Positions 9,057 through 18,326 of a DNA stretch of 64,000 bases are shown here, one piece after another. A program made the position numbers and the translations under genes. The first letter of the stretch is position 1, and the number at the start of each line of letters is the position of its first letter. The DNA is from Effrenium voratum (taxonomy: Eukaryota > Sar > Dinophyceae > Suessiales > Symbiodiniaceae): the NCBI GenBank assembly GCA_963377175.1, contig CAUJNA010000835.1, positions 619,501-683,500 of the forward strand. Reading direction: 5' to 3'. A model generated the notes under the pieces. That model ran no database searches and was not told the DNA's origin. It was given only the letters and a program-made list of their open reading frames with translations.

Positions 9057-9883
9057 AATTGCTTCTGCACAACAGGTCCATGCTACCCGGTGTCATCCTG
9101 ACAATTATCTTTGCGGGTGCGGCGATTGTCAGTCTGGTCTGGGTGCCCTACGACAGTACGATCCTGAACATCGCCGACCGGATGAAGACTCCAAGTCTGA
9201 TACATCCATTTGGAACCGATCAGTTCGGCCGGGATATCCTGAGCATGATCATGGTCGGTGCGCGCACCTCCATCGCAGTCGCGCTGGTGGCGGTCGGCAT
9301 CGGCATGCTGGCGGGAGTGCCACTTGGTCTGGCAGCAGCTGCCCGCAGGGGCAGCCTTCCGGACGAGATCATCATGCGCACGAACGATCTTGTTTTCGCC
9401 TTTCCCAGCCTGTTGATCGCGGTGATGATCACCGCCGTATTCGGGGCATCGGCACTGAATGCGATCATCGCCATCGGGATCTTCAACATTCCGGTCTTCG
9501 CGCGGCTGACGCGCGGCGCGGCCCTGACGCTTTGGAGCCGTGAATACATCCTGGCGGCGCGGGTCGCCGGAAAGGGCGCGGCCCGTATCTCGGTGGAGCA
9601 TATCCTGCCGAACGTGACCAACCTGCTTATTGTTCAGGGAACCATTCAGTTTTCTCTCGGCATCCTTGCCGAGGCAGGTCTGAGCTATGTCGGGCTCGGG
9701 GCGCAACCGCCGACGGCGAGTTGGGGGCGCATGCTCGCGGACAGCCAGACAATGATCTCTCTTGCACCGCATCTGGCTCTGTTTCCGGGCCTCGCCATCC
9801 TGCTGACGGTTCTCGGTCTCAATCTGCTGGGCGATGGTTTGCGCGACCTGCTCGACCCGAAGCTCAGGAGGGCGCGAACGTGA
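9053..9883 (+). CDS. ABC importer permease, DppC/OppC type
   Basis: The second channel subunit is 276 residues with start ATG at 9053, which shares ATGA with the upstream stop. An N-terminal helix (MLPGVILTIIFAGAAIVSLV) is followed by the family motif HPFGTDQFGRDILSMIMVGA. The coupling loop is REYILAARVAGKGAARISVE, then HILPNV, and the C-terminus has GLSYVGLGAQPPTASWGRML. All are characteristic of the DppC/OppC group. A longer frame opening at 8393 is only a shadow over the first permease. The stop overlaps the ATPase start as GTGA. Confidence 0.93.
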   Translation: MKLLLHNRSMLPGVILTIIFAGAAIVSLVWVPYDSTILNIADRMKTPSLIHPFGTDQFGRDILSMIMVGARTSIAVALVAVGIGMLAGVPLGLAAAARRGSLPDEIIMRTNDLVFAFPSLLIAVMITAVFGASALNAIIAIGIFNIPVFARLTRGAALTLWSREYILAARVAGKGAARISVEHILPNVTNLLIVQGTIQFSLGILAEAGLSYVGLGAQPPTASWGRMLADSQTMISLAPHLALFPGLAILLTVLGLNLLGDGLRDLLDPKLRRART

Positions 9884-11469
9884 GCCTTCTTGTTGTCGAC
9901 AACCTGTCGCTATCGATCCACGGGACACCCATCCTCAAGGATGTCTCGATGAAGGTCGATCCCGGGCGGATTCTGGGCGTGATCGGCGAAAGTGGCTCAG
10001 GCAAGTCTATGACCGCGTTCAGCGTTCTCCACCTGTTGCCGAACGGCGCGGACCTGAGCGGGAACATATCGCTGGCGGGACAAGACATTCTGAGCTGCAG
10101 CGAACAGCAACTCTGCGGCATTCGCGGACGGGACGTCGGCATGGTGTTTCAGGAACCCATGACCGCGCTGAATCCGCTGCAGACTATCGGCGCACAGGTC
10201 GCAGAAACGATCCTCATTCATGAACGGGTACCGAAAGCCGAAGCCCTTGCGCGGGCGGCCGAGGCCTTGCGCCGGGCCGAGTTGCCCGAGGAGAAATTCC
10301 CGCTGTCGCGCTATCCGCACGAGCTGTCAGGTGGTCAGCGGCAGCGGGTGGTGATTGCCATGGCAATTGCGCTCCGCCCGAAACTCCTGATCGCGGACGA
10401 ACCGACAACGGCACTTGATGTGACCACCCAGGCGCAAATCCTGGCGCTTCTGAAACGGCTGGTCGCCGAGGACGGCATGGGACTGATGCTGATAAGCCAC
10501 GACCTGGCGGTCGTCGCCGATCTGGCAGACGACCTTGTTATCATGCGCAGGGGCGAAATCGTCGAGAGCGGCGCCGCGCAACATCATTTTCGCAATATGC
10601 GGCATCCCTATTCACGCGCACTGCTCGAAGCTTCAGGTCATGTACCCGAACGAGCAACCCCGGCCAGGACAATGCCGCTGCTTCGGCTGCAAAATGTGGT
10701 TCGGGAATATGATAGCCACGTTCACGGGTGGTGGGGAAGGATAGATCGGTTCCGCGCGGTTGACGAGGTCAGTTTCGAAATTCGCAAGGGTGAAAGCCTG
10801 GGGCTTGTCGGGGAATCAGGTTGCGGCAAGTCCACGCTGACCCGTGCAATCCTTGGTCTGGAAGAAATCCAGGGCGGTGAGATACTGCTCGATGGAAAGC
10901 CGGTGGCAAATGATCACCAGGCCAACAGGGATGTGTGCCGGCGCATGCAGGTTGTCTTTCAGGACCCCTATGGCAGTTTCAACCCTCGATGGCGCGTTGA
11001 CCGTCTGATAACGGAGCCGTTTCACTTGCTTGACGATCCCCCGCGTGGATCCGTGCGTGAGGCGGCAATCGTCGAAGCGTTGGAAAGCGTCGGGATGACC
11101 GCAGATGACAGCGACAAGTACATTCACGAATTCAGCGGCGGACAGCGTCAGCGGATCGCGATCGCGCGCGCGCTCATCATCAGACCCGAGTTGATCATAC
11201 TGGACGAGGCAGTTTCCGCGCTCGATGTATCGGTGCGCGCTCAGGTGCTGGACCTCCTTGCGGATCTCGGCGACAGATTCGGTCTCACCTATTTGTTTAT
11301 TTCCCCCGACCTCAGTGTCGTTCGCTCGATTACCGAGCGCGTGCTTGTCATGAAGTCCGGCAGGATCGTCGAGGAGGGGCCAACAGATCGTGTTTTCGAC
11401 AGGCCGCAGCATGACTACACCAAACAACTCGTTGCCGCGACGCCGGTTCTGCCGGCTGATGTAGCCTGA
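9880..11469 (+). CDS. Fused double ATPase of the ABC importer (DppD-DppF fusion type)
   Basis: This 529-residue cytoplasmic protein powers the importer. It carries two nucleotide-binding domains, roughly residues 1-260 and 265-525. Walker A is GESGSGKS (36-43) and GESGCGKS (311-318); signatures are LSGGQ (149-153) and FSGGQ (418-422); Walker B is LLIADEP and LIILDEA. The start is GTG 9880, preceded by aggaggg and overlapping the permease stop. The first domain has a normal switch histidine (LISHDL, His207). The second reads LFISPDL, with Pro476 at the switch-histidine position, so this half may be catalytically weak. Each half ends with a peptide-importer-type C-terminal segment ([16 protein letters not shown]). 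Fusions of this kind are common in alphaproteobacteria. Confidence 0.93.
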   Translation: MSLLVVDNLSLSIHGTPILKDVSMKVDPGRILGVIGESGSGKSMTAFSVLHLLPNGADLSGNISLAGQDILSCSEQQLCGIRGRDVGMVFQEPMTALNPLQTIGAQVAETILIHERVPKAEALARAAEALRRAELPEEKFPLSRYPHELSGGQRQRVVIAMAIALRPKLLIADEPTTALDVTTQAQILALLKRLVAEDGMGLMLISHDLAVVADLADDLVIMRRGEIVESGAAQHHFRNMRHPYSRALLEASGHVPERATPARTMPLLRLQNVVREYDSHVHGWWGRIDRFRAVDEVSFEIRKGESLGLVGESGCGKSTLTRAILGLEEIQGGEILLDGKPVANDHQANRDVCRRMQVVFQDPYGSFNPRWRVDRLITEPFHLLDDPPRGSVREAAIVEALESVGMTADDSDKYIHEFSGGQRQRIAIARALIIRPELIILDEAVSALDVSVRAQVLDLLADLGDRFGLTYLFISPDLSVVRSITERVLVMKSGRIVEEGPTDRVFDRPQHDYTKQLVAATPVLPADVA

Positions 11470-11479
11470 AGGAGGCACC

Positions 11480-12934
11480 ATGACTGACGTTCTGGACCTG
11501 TGGTTTGATCCGTCCCGTTGCCTGATAAACGGCAACTGGGTTGCTCCGGCGGGCGGTCGGCACCTGCCGCTGCACAACCCCTCGACCGGCGAAAGGATAG
11601 GTTCGATTGCAAGGGGAGCGGCTGAAGATGTCGATGCGGCGGTCGCAGCCGCACACGTCGCCTGGCAGGGTACATGGGGCAAAACGACTGCGGTTGAGCG
11701 CGGGCGTCTTCTCTTCAAGCTGCGCGAACTGGTCCTGGAAAAGGTGGAGGATCTGGCGCGCATCGAGGCCATTGATGTGGGCAAGCCGCTGAAGCAGGCC
11801 CGGGCGGATGCGATCGCCCTTGCACGATATCTCGAATTTTACGGCGGTGCTGCTGACAAACTTCATGGGGACACCATTCCCTATCTGGACGGCTACACGG
11901 TCTACACATTGCGAGAACCGCACGGCGTCACGGGACATATCGTACCCTGGAACTATCCGATGCAGATCATCGGCCGTTCGGTCGGAGCTGCGCTTGCAAC
12001 CGGCAATGCATGCGTTCTGAAACCTGCCGAAGATGCCTGCCTGACGGCGCTTGCCTTTGCGGACCTGGCCGTGAAAGCCGGGCTGCCTGCAGGTGCCCTG
12101 AACGTCGTTCCGGGTCTTGGCGCCGAGGCAGGCGCGGCGCTTTCGGCCCACCCTGGGGTGCATCATGTCAGCTTCACCGGTTCGGTGGCCACGGGAGTCC
12201 AGGTTCAGACCGCGGCAGCAAGAAACGTCGTTCCCGTTACGCTTGAACTAGGCGGCAAATCCCCACAGCTCGTATTCGCGGATGCGGACCTCGATGCCGC
12301 GCTTCCCTTTCTGGTCAACGCGGGGATCCAGAACGCCGGTCAAACCTGTTCGGCCTCATCCCGGATACTCGTTCATCGGTCGATTCAGGATCGGCTTGTT
12401 CAGCGCATGGCTGAAAGGTATACGGCGCTCAAGGTCGGTCCGGCGCTTGCCGACCTCGATGTCGGTCCCCTGATCTCGGCCAGGCAGCAGGGGATTGTCT
12501 CAAGCTTTCTGGATCGGGGCGATGATCTTGAGAAGGTGGCCGAAGGGTCTTTCCAGGATGCCCCGGAAGGCGGGAGCTACGTCAGGCCGACACTGTTTGC
12601 AGGTGTCTCGCCCTCCCACACCCTGGCGCGTGACGAGATCTTCGGTCCGGTGCAGGTCGTCATTCCGTTCGATGATGAGGATGAAGCCGTCGCGATAGCC
12701 AATGGCACAGATTACGGGCTTGTTGCCAGTATCTGGTCGCGAGACGGCGCACGGCAGTTGAGACTGGCCAGGAAAATCCGCTCCGGGCAGATTTTTATCA
12801 ACAACTACGGTGCGGGCGGCGGTGTCGAATTGCCTTTCGGCGGCATCGGCACGTCCGGCCATGGGAGGGAGAAGGGCTTCGAAGCGCTTTATGGCTTCAC
12901 GACACTGAAGACCGTCGCGGCCTATCACGGGTGA
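11480..12934 (+). CDS. NAD(P)-dependent aldehyde dehydrogenase (ALDH superfamily)
   Basis: This enzyme oxidises an aldehyde to the carboxylic acid in the cytosol. The 484-residue length is standard. Visible hallmarks are PWNYP with Asn158 (oxyanion hole), VLKPAED with Lys181 (cofactor), FTGSVATG, the general base Glu256 in VTLELGGKSP, the nucleophile Cys290 in NAGQTCSASS, and EIFGPV. It follows the ATPase by 10 bp with ggaggcacc before ATG 11480, so it probably shares the importer's transcript. By overall type it resembles betaine-aldehyde or gamma-aminobutyraldehyde dehydrogenases; the substrate is not determinable. Context suggests it handles an aldehyde released from the imported compound. 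Confidence 0.93.
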   Translation: MTDVLDLWFDPSRCLINGNWVAPAGGRHLPLHNPSTGERIGSIARGAAEDVDAAVAAAHVAWQGTWGKTTAVERGRLLFKLRELVLEKVEDLARIEAIDVGKPLKQARADAIALARYLEFYGGAADKLHGDTIPYLDGYTVYTLREPHGVTGHIVPWNYPMQIIGRSVGAALATGNACVLKPAEDACLTALAFADLAVKAGLPAGALNVVPGLGAEAGAALSAHPGVHHVSFTGSVATGVQVQTAAARNVVPVTLELGGKSPQLVFADADLDAALPFLVNAGIQNAGQTCSASSRILVHRSIQDRLVQRMAERYTALKVGPALADLDVGPLISARQQGIVSSFLDRGDDLEKVAEGSFQDAPEGGSYVRPTLFAGVSPSHTLARDEIFGPVQVVIPFDDEDEAVAIANGTDYGLVASIWSRDGARQLRLARKIRSGQIFINNYGAGGGVELPFGGIGTSGHGREKGFEALYGFTTLKTVAAYHG

Positions 12935-13190
12935 AGGACATGTCTTGAAGCGCGATACGGATCGAATTTGGCACTATCAGGAAGAGACAGGCATACGAAA
13001 CCAAGGTCCGTTGTTGTTCACGATATGCCCGCCCTTGCCTTGAGCCGGGGTCGGTCAACCTGGTGGTGACCAGGTCCCGGATCAGGTCCGTGACAGCATC
13101 CAGACGGAACCCTCGCGTCAACGCGGCAGGCAGCGCGGGACATTGCGCGACCCGAGCCTGGATGACGGAAGGAAAAGGCAGGAGAAACAA
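12935..13190. other. Intergenic spacer with an inverted repeat
   Basis: The spacer holds acctgg-tggtga-ccaggt near 13067-13084, a short symmetric element that could be an operator or hairpin. The Shine-Dalgarno aggcaggag lies just before the next gene. No further gene is recognised. Confidence 0.4.
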
Positions 13191-13931
13191 ATGAGATTGC
13201 AGGGAAAAACGGCCATTGTCACCGGAGGTGCGTCGGGCTTCGGGGCTGGAATTGTACGCAAGTTTGCAGCAGAAGGCGCGAAGGTTCTGATCGCTGATCT
13301 CAATATAGACATGGCGGAGGAGATTGCAGGCGAAGTCAGAGGTGTCGCCATGAAAGTCGATGTGGCCAGCAATGCCAGTGTTCAGTCGCTGGCTGAAGCG
13401 GCAGCACACAGTATCGGCTCTGTCGACATTCTCGTGAACAACGCCGGGGTGACCCATCTTCCCATGCCCATGCAGGACGTGAGCGAGGAGGAGTTCGACA
13501 GGGTATTCGCGGTCAATTGCAAGTCGGTCTACCTGACCGCACGCCATTTTGTGCCATTGATGACCGCCGCAGGGACCGGTGCGATCTTGAATGTTGCGTC
13601 CACGGCCGGTCTCAGCCCGCGTCCGAGACTCAACTGGTACAATGCATCCAAGGGCTGGATGATCACGGCGACCAAGACGATGGCCGTGGAGCTCGCACCT
13701 TCAGGGGTACGCGTCAATGCAATCTGCCCGGTTGCGGGTGAGACGCCCTTGCTGAAGAGTTTCATGGGAGAAGACACACCCGAGATACGGGCGAAATTCC
13801 TGTCAACGATCCCGATTGGACGATTCTCGACACCGGAAGATATGGGCAATGCAGCCTGTTTCCTGTGTTCTGACGAAGCTGGAATGATCACGGGCGTTGC
13901 GATGGAAGTTGATGGTGGGCGTTGCGTGTGA
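13191..13931 (+). CDS. Short-chain dehydrogenase/reductase (classical SDR)
   Basis: This is an NAD(P)-dependent oxidoreductase of 246 residues. It has the classical SDR plan: cofactor glycine motif TGGASGFG (11-18), an acidic residue after the second strand (ADLN, favouring NAD), NNAG (83-86), catalytic Ser137, Tyr150 and Lys154 (YNASK), and the C-terminal ITG....VDGG. ATG 13191 is chosen because aggcaggag precedes it; an upstream start at 13143 would add residues before the first strand. It lies between the aldehyde dehydrogenase and a RidA-like gene in the same direction. It may be the alcohol- or hydroxyacid-oxidising partner of the dehydrogenase. Confidence 0.92.
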   Translation: MRLQGKTAIVTGGASGFGAGIVRKFAAEGAKVLIADLNIDMAEEIAGEVRGVAMKVDVASNASVQSLAEAAAHSIGSVDILVNNAGVTHLPMPMQDVSEEEFDRVFAVNCKSVYLTARHFVPLMTAAGTGAILNVASTAGLSPRPRLNWYNASKGWMITATKTMAVELAPSGVRVNAICPVAGETPLLKSFMGEDTPEIRAKFLSTIPIGRFSTPEDMGNAACFLCSDEAGMITGVAMEVDGGRCV

Positions 13932-14011
13932 CAGAACCACACAAACCGAAGAAAGCAACGGCCATCGTGAGGCCGGCCAAGGTGTAACCGAAACAAGCAT
14001 TTGAGGAAAAG

Positions 14012-14356
14012 ATGATTGAACGCAAGCACGTCTCTGCCCGCATGAGCAAGATTGTGAAGCACAACGGCGTGGCCTATTTGTGCGGCCAGGTCGGAAACGC
14101 TGGCGACAGCGTTGCTGACCAGACAAGCGAATGCCTGTCCCGCGTCGACGCATTGCTTGAAGACGCCGGGTCTTCAAGAGAAAAAATGTTGCAGGCGGTT
14201 ATCTGGCTTGCCGATATGTCGGACTTCGCCGAGATGAATGCAGTCTGGGACGCATGGGTTCCGGAGGGGTATGCACCGGCCCGTGCGTGTGGCGAAGCAA
14301 AGCTCGCAAGACCTGAACTCAAGGTGGAAATCATTGTCACGGCGGCATGTGACTGA
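14012..14356 (+). CDS. RidA-like (YjgF/YER057c/UK114) protein
   Basis: At 114 residues this has the usual length of the family, whose members form trimers and hydrolyse reactive enamine/imine intermediates. Visible signatures are VAYLCGQVG early, and the C-terminal [20 protein letters not shown], corresponding to the family's PARs.v.v..L....VEIe segment; the arginine is the substrate-binding residue. gaggaaaag precedes ATG 14012. It follows the SDR by about 80 bp. Paralogues inside catabolic clusters often protect amino-acid or amine-degradation enzymes, which fits the importer and dehydrogenases here. Confidence 0.88.
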   Translation: MIERKHVSARMSKIVKHNGVAYLCGQVGNAGDSVADQTSECLSRVDALLEDAGSSREKMLQAVIWLADMSDFAEMNAVWDAWVPEGYAPARACGEAKLARPELKVEIIVTAACD

Positions 14357-14602
14357 CTGCAAGAGTATTTCCCCAAAACGGGTGACATTTCGAATTGGGT
14401 GAGGCCCGGCAGAATGCTGAACGAGATGACATGGCTGAGAAAACAATCGTGACGTCACTCGCCTTTGTATGACGGGCAATCAGTTTGGGTCTTTCGATCA
14501 CGTCTTTGTTTGAAAAAGGGGTTTGTCAACGGCGCGGAAAGGGTCAGTATCCCGAAGCTTCGCTTGGGAAGCGGCATGAGTGTTTACAGGGATACTGAAA
14601 AA

Positions 14603-15235
14603 ATGATCAAGGTACACGGCCGTATTTCGTCCGCCAACGTTCAGCCGGTGATCTGGTGCCTGGAAGAGCTCGGGGTTGAGTACGAGCGACTGGATGTCGG
14701 TGGCCCGTTCGGCGGCAATGACACCCCCGGGTATCTGGCAATGAATCCCCTCGGACTGGTGCCGGTTCTCGAACAGGATGGGCAGGCTTTGTCCGAATCC
14801 GCCACAATCCTGCGATACTTGGTGCGCCGCTACGGTGGCCATCCGGTCGACCCCATGGCCGCTGCACAGATCGAGCGCTGGGGGGACATGTCGAGGCAGC
14901 ATATTTACACACCCCTGATCCCGACAATATTCTGGCAGACCATCCGGACACCGGCGAATGAACGCGACAATGCAGCCGTTGCGAGTGCGGCCGGCGTGCT
15001 CAGGCAATCGATGCAGATCGTTCAGGATATGATCGAAGGGGCCTTCATCGGCGGCGATTCGCTTAACCTGGCTGACTTCCAGATTGGCAGTCTTCTTTAC
15101 CGGTACTACGAGCTCGAATTTGAGCGGGCAGACCTGCCGGGCCTGCGCGCTTATTATGATCGTTTGTGCGATCGGCCCGCCTACCGTGACTTCGTCATGA
15201 TCGATTTCATGGGCATGAAGGTTCCAGGCGCCTGA
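14603..15235 (+). CDS. Glutathione S-transferase family protein
   Basis: This 210-residue soluble protein has a thioredoxin-like N-terminal domain (MIKVHGRISSANVQPVIWCL, with the SSAN stretch where the catalytic Ser sits in many bacterial GSTs). It is followed by MNPLGLVPVLEQDG with the cis-proline, and LSESATILRYL with the glutathione-contacting Glu-Ser. A helical C-terminal domain contains LNLADFQIGSL (the N-capping Asp). I prefer ATG 14603, which starts exactly at the first strand. ATG 14576 is in frame and has ggaag just upstream, so nine extra residues are possible. It may detoxify or isomerise a pathway intermediate. Confidence 0.9.
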   Translation: MIKVHGRISSANVQPVIWCLEELGVEYERLDVGGPFGGNDTPGYLAMNPLGLVPVLEQDGQALSESATILRYLVRRYGGHPVDPMAAAQIERWGDMSRQHIYTPLIPTIFWQTIRTPANERDNAAVASAAGVLRQSMQIVQDMIEGAFIGGDSLNLADFQIGSLLYRYYELEFERADLPGLRAYYDRLCDRPAYRDFVMIDFMGMKVPGA

Positions 15236-15254
15236 CAACGGTTACCTGCCAGGC

Positions 15255-15286
15255 AAAAAAGAGGCCGCCCGGTGGGGTGGGCGGCC
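15255..15286 (-). terminator. Intrinsic terminator for the leftward hydrolase operon
   Basis: ggccgccc (15263-15270) and gggcggcc (15279-15286) form a perfect 8-bp G+C stem with an 8-nt loop. The run aaaaaa at 15255-15260 becomes a U tract on the minus strand. It lies about 80 bp beyond the hydrolase stop, and about 30 bp beyond the GST stop on the plus side, so it separates convergent genes. Confidence 0.8.
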
Positions 15287-15367
15287 CGAAGTCGAATTGC
15301 GGGGTAGAGGGAATTTTCCGGACCGGCCCCGCATATCGGTCCAGAGAAAATCTGCATCGGCTCCGGC

Positions 15368-16165
15368 TCAGCCACCTTCAGTCAGAAAATCCAATACGGC
15401 ACGGTTAAAGGCTTGCGGTGCGTTGATGTTGGCAACGTGAGCCGCGTCCGGAATCTCGACGTATCGTCCACCCGGCGTCGCATCGGCCATCGCCCGCATG
15501 ACGTCCGGCGCAGCGCCCTTGTCGTGGCTGCCGCCCACATAAAGGGTCGGAATAGTGATCTTGTGGAGGTGCCGGTAGTAGTCGAGACCTTGCAACGCCC
15601 GGCAATTCGAGATGTAACCTTCCGGTTCGTGAGACAGGATCATGCGCTGAATTTGCCCGGCCGCTTGTGGATTGGCCTCGATCCAGTCAGGTGTGAACCA
15701 CGTTGCCATCGGTCCTTCGACGATCCCCGCCATGCCGTTTTCTTCGACCTTGCCGATTCGATCGTCCCACATGGCCCTGAAGGGCGGTGGCGCGTCCGAA
15801 CGCCCGTCTGCACAGACCACGCGCTCGATCCGCTCCGGATATGTGATAGCAAGTCCGAGCCCCGTCATGCCGCCTTTGGAAAGACCCATGAATCGGGCCG
15901 TTTCAATGCCCAGCTTGTCCATCAGGCCGATCACGTCGCCAACAAGCTGATCAAAGGTGTAAGGACCTGGCGGAACGTCTGATTTGCCGTGACCGCGCGT
16001 ATCATATCGCAGCACCTGAAAATGTTTTCCGAGCTCGGGAATTTGTGGGTCCCACATCTCCGCGCTTGCACCGAGAGAATTCGACAGGATCAGCCAGGGT
16101 GCGCCTTTGGGGCCGTCTATATAGGTTTGAAGGCTATGATTGCCGAGATCGACGCGTCCCGTCAT
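15368..16165 (-). CDS. Alpha/beta hydrolase, 3-oxoadipate enol-lactonase-like
   Basis: PcaD-type enzymes open the enol-lactone in the beta-ketoadipate pathway; relatives hydrolyse other lactones or esters. The 265-residue product has the fold's landmarks: SNSLGAS..MWDPQ (oxyanion region), YDTRGHGKSD, nucleophile elbow GLSKGG with Ser96, an acidic residue in GGSHDKG, and His243 in IPDAAHVANINAP. NSLG and GHG.S are typical of the enol-lactonase group. The ATG overlaps the stop of the flavin monooxygenase (ATGA at 16162-16165), so the two are co-translated. Next to a monooxygenase, it most plausibly hydrolyses the lactone or ester that the oxygenase makes. Confidence 0.88.
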   Translation of the reverse strand: MTGRVDLGNHSLQTYIDGPKGAPWLILSNSLGASAEMWDPQIPELGKHFQVLRYDTRGHGKSDVPPGPYTFDQLVGDVIGLMDKLGIETARFMGLSKGGMTGLGLAITYPERIERVVCADGRSDAPPPFRAMWDDRIGKVEENGMAGIVEGPMATWFTPDWIEANPQAAGQIQRMILSHEPEGYISNCRALQGLDYYRHLHKITIPTLYVGGSHDKGAAPDVMRAMADATPGGRYVEIPDAAHVANINAPQAFNRAVLDFLTEGG

Positions 16166-17268
16166 TGCGCAGCCTGCGTTTTGGAGGAAATGGCGGCGTT
16201 GAACGCGGGTTTCACCTTTTCGGCCAGCAGGACCATTGAGCGTCTGCCAAGTTCCGGATCGACCCAGTCCTTGCCGGCATAAAGCAATGTGCCGAAGTCG
16301 CCGACGGTCTCCCTGTATGCCAGGAGGTCATCGGTCACCTTGTCGGGTGTTCCCCAGGTGACCAGGTTTTCCAGGACACTCTCCAGCGTAACTTCCTCGT
16401 CGGGCTGATCGCGGTGTGTCTTGAAAAGGCCAAGGCGGTTGTTCTTGCGCATCTTGGTGAGGATCTGCTTGTAGTAGAACCGGTACGGACTGTCCGGGCC
16501 GAGTGCATATTCACGGGCGGTGTCCAGATCGTCGGCAACAAAGACAGACCTTGCAACACGCCAATTCTCGGTCAGCGCGGGCCGACCGATCCGCTCGCAG
16601 CCCTCGACATATTTCGGCCAGTGGCTGGCGACCCACTGAGGCATCAGAAAGTTCGCGCTGATCGGATCCCAGCCTCGGGCGGCCGCCTCTGTGACGCCCT
16701 TGGAAAACGGTGCGACGGCAGTCACGACGATGGGCGGATGCGGTCGCTGCAGAGGCTTCGGCATGATGCCCTGGCCGATTTCGGCCATGCTGGTGCGTTC
16801 GGTCGTGATCTTCCAGTACTTGCCTTCGATGTTGTAGGGCGCTTCACCTTCCCAGATCTTCAGGACGGTGTTGATGCCTTCCAGAAACATTTCGTTGCGG
16901 TCAGCGTCCAGATTGCCGAAAACTTCCGCGTCAGACAGGAGACCTCCAGGCGAAATGCCGAAATTGAACCTGCCGTCCAGCATGTGATCAAGCATGGCGA
17001 CCTGAGCTGCAACGGCCGCCGGATGGGCATTGGGCATGTTTACCGTACCGGTTCCAAGGCGCATGTTTTTGACGGCGCTCGCCAGCGAAGCGATGAACAT
17101 GGCGCAGGAAGTGATGTTTTCGGCCTGGTCGGTGACATGCTCACCACAATAAGCTTCCGTGAAACCCAACTCGTCCGCGAGCAGGAAAGCTTCCCTGTCT
17201 TCCTTGAGCGTCAACCGCCAGTCTTTATCCAGCGGGTGGATCGGCATCGTAAAGAAACCGAGTTCCAT
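16162..17268 (-). CDS. LLM-class (bacterial luciferase-like) flavin-dependent monooxygenase
   Basis: This family uses reduced FMN and O2 to oxygenate ketones, terpenes, sulfonates and other compounds, and needs a separate flavin reductase. The 368-residue protein begins MELGFFTMPIHPLDKDWRLT, as in the limonene-monooxygenase-like branch. It shows EAYCGEHVTD, the barrel strand MRLGTGTVNMPNAHP, LDHMLDGRFNFGISPGG and RPHPPIVVTAV. A strong Shine-Dalgarno (ggaggagaagg) precedes ATG 17268. It is first in a two-gene operon with the hydrolase and is divergent from a LysR gene. The linked flavin reductase (18327-18833) is the natural electron donor. Confidence 0.9.
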   Translation of the reverse strand: MELGFFTMPIHPLDKDWRLTLKEDREAFLLADELGFTEAYCGEHVTDQAENITSCAMFIASLASAVKNMRLGTGTVNMPNAHPAAVAAQVAMLDHMLDGRFNFGISPGGLLSDAEVFGNLDADRNEMFLEGINTVLKIWEGEAPYNIEGKYWKITTERTSMAEIGQGIMPKPLQRPHPPIVVTAVAPFSKGVTEAAARGWDPISANFLMPQWVASHWPKYVEGCERIGRPALTENWRVARSVFVADDLDTAREYALGPDSPYRFYYKQILTKMRKNNRLGLFKTHRDQPDEEVTLESVLENLVTWGTPDKVTDDLLAYRETVGDFGTLLYAGKDWVDPELGRRSMVLLAEKVKPAFNAAISSKTQAAQ

Positions 17269-17336
17269 GGGCCTTCTCCTCCAAAGCGCGTGTCATTGAT
17301 CTGGATCAAACTTTATTCCGGGGCTGGTGTTTGGGA

Positions 17337-17365
17337 AAATTATAAGTACTAAACTGAGCTATCAA
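17337..17365 (-). promoter_or_regulatory. Predicted promoter of the monooxygenase operon in the LysR divergent region
   Basis: On the minus strand TTGATA (17365-17360) and TATAAT (17344-17339) are 15 bp apart, about 70 bp upstream of the monooxygenase ATG. The 116-bp region is shared with the divergent LysR gene, the usual place for LysR operator sites. The 10-mer AAATTATAAG (plus strand, 17337-17346) recurs upstream of the flavin reductase. Confidence 0.5.
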
Positions 17366-17384
17366 GAAATCTAATGAGGTTCGG

Positions 17385-18287
17385 ATGATATCACTCCGGC
17401 AAATGCGGTCAGTTGTTGCAGTCGCTGAAGAGGGGTCTTTTACGCGGGCTGCGGCGCGGGAGAATGCGACCCAGTCTGGAATTTCACAGCATGTCGCGGC
17501 CGTTGAGGATGTCCTGGGAATTCGGCTTTTCGAGCGGACAAGCGACGGTGTGCTTCTGACACCTGCCGGAAACCGGTATTATCAGAAAGTGCTGGCGGTC
17601 TTGCGCGGTGCCGAGGAGGCGATCATTGATGCCCGGAACCGGCGGGATACGCTTTCAGGCGTCGGGCACGCCGGGATCATGCCGGTGCTTGCCCGCGCAG
17701 CTCTTGCGCCGGCACTGGATCACATGGCCTGTCACCATCCCGATGTGTCGATCCACATCATCGAGGGCTATAGCGGTGCGTTGACAGACAGTGTCAAGGC
17801 GGAAGAGCTTGATTTTGCGATTGTTCCCGCCTTCGGAGGCGCTGTGGGCCTGAATGTGCGCCATCTTGCACAGGACCGGGAAATGATAGTTGGCGGGGTT
17901 CAAAGTGGAGTCGTGCACGGCAAGCCGGCGCGCCTGCAGGATCTTGCCCCCTTGAAGCTGGTTACGCCTTCAAGCATCAACATTCGCAAGACACGCATCG
18001 AGGAGTATCTCGCTACCCATTCGATTCGCGTGGAACGGATCATGGAACTTGATGCAATGCTCGGCACGCTCGATTTTGTCGCCCGCTCGGACTGGGTCAC
18101 GATCCTGCCGGGCGTCATTTGTGCCCCGGACAGGGACGGATCGGTGCGCCGGATCGCCCCGCTGGACCAGCCGCCGCTCTTCCTGGAATTCGTCCAGATC
18201 GAACCTGCCCGCCGCCCGCTGTCTGCACAGGCACAGGTTTTTCTGGAAGAGTTGAAGAAGGAAGTCGCCAAACTCGTTGCGCGGTAA
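17385..18287 (+). CDS. LysR-family transcriptional regulator
   Basis: This 300-residue DNA-binding protein has an N-terminal winged helix-turn-helix (MRSVVAVAEEGSFTRAAARE, then ATQSGISQHVAAVEDVLGIR, LFER and LTPAG) and a C-terminal effector-binding domain from about residue 90. It is transcribed divergently from the monooxygenase-hydrolase operon across 116 bp and is followed by the convergent flavin reductase. By family habit it would activate the divergent operon in response to the substrate or an intermediate. It may also control the flavin reductase. Confidence 0.93.
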   Translation: MISLRQMRSVVAVAEEGSFTRAAARENATQSGISQHVAAVEDVLGIRLFERTSDGVLLTPAGNRYYQKVLAVLRGAEEAIIDARNRRDTLSGVGHAGIMPVLARAALAPALDHMACHHPDVSIHIIEGYSGALTDSVKAEELDFAIVPAFGGAVGLNVRHLAQDREMIVGGVQSGVVHGKPARLQDLAPLKLVTPSSINIRKTRIEEYLATHSIRVERIMELDAMLGTLDFVARSDWVTILPGVICAPDRDGSVRRIAPLDQPPLFLEFVQIEPARRPLSAQAQVFLEELKKEVAKLVAR

Positions 18288-18326
18288 GTGATTGGGCACC
18301 GATTTGCGATAAGCGGCAGCGTCCGG

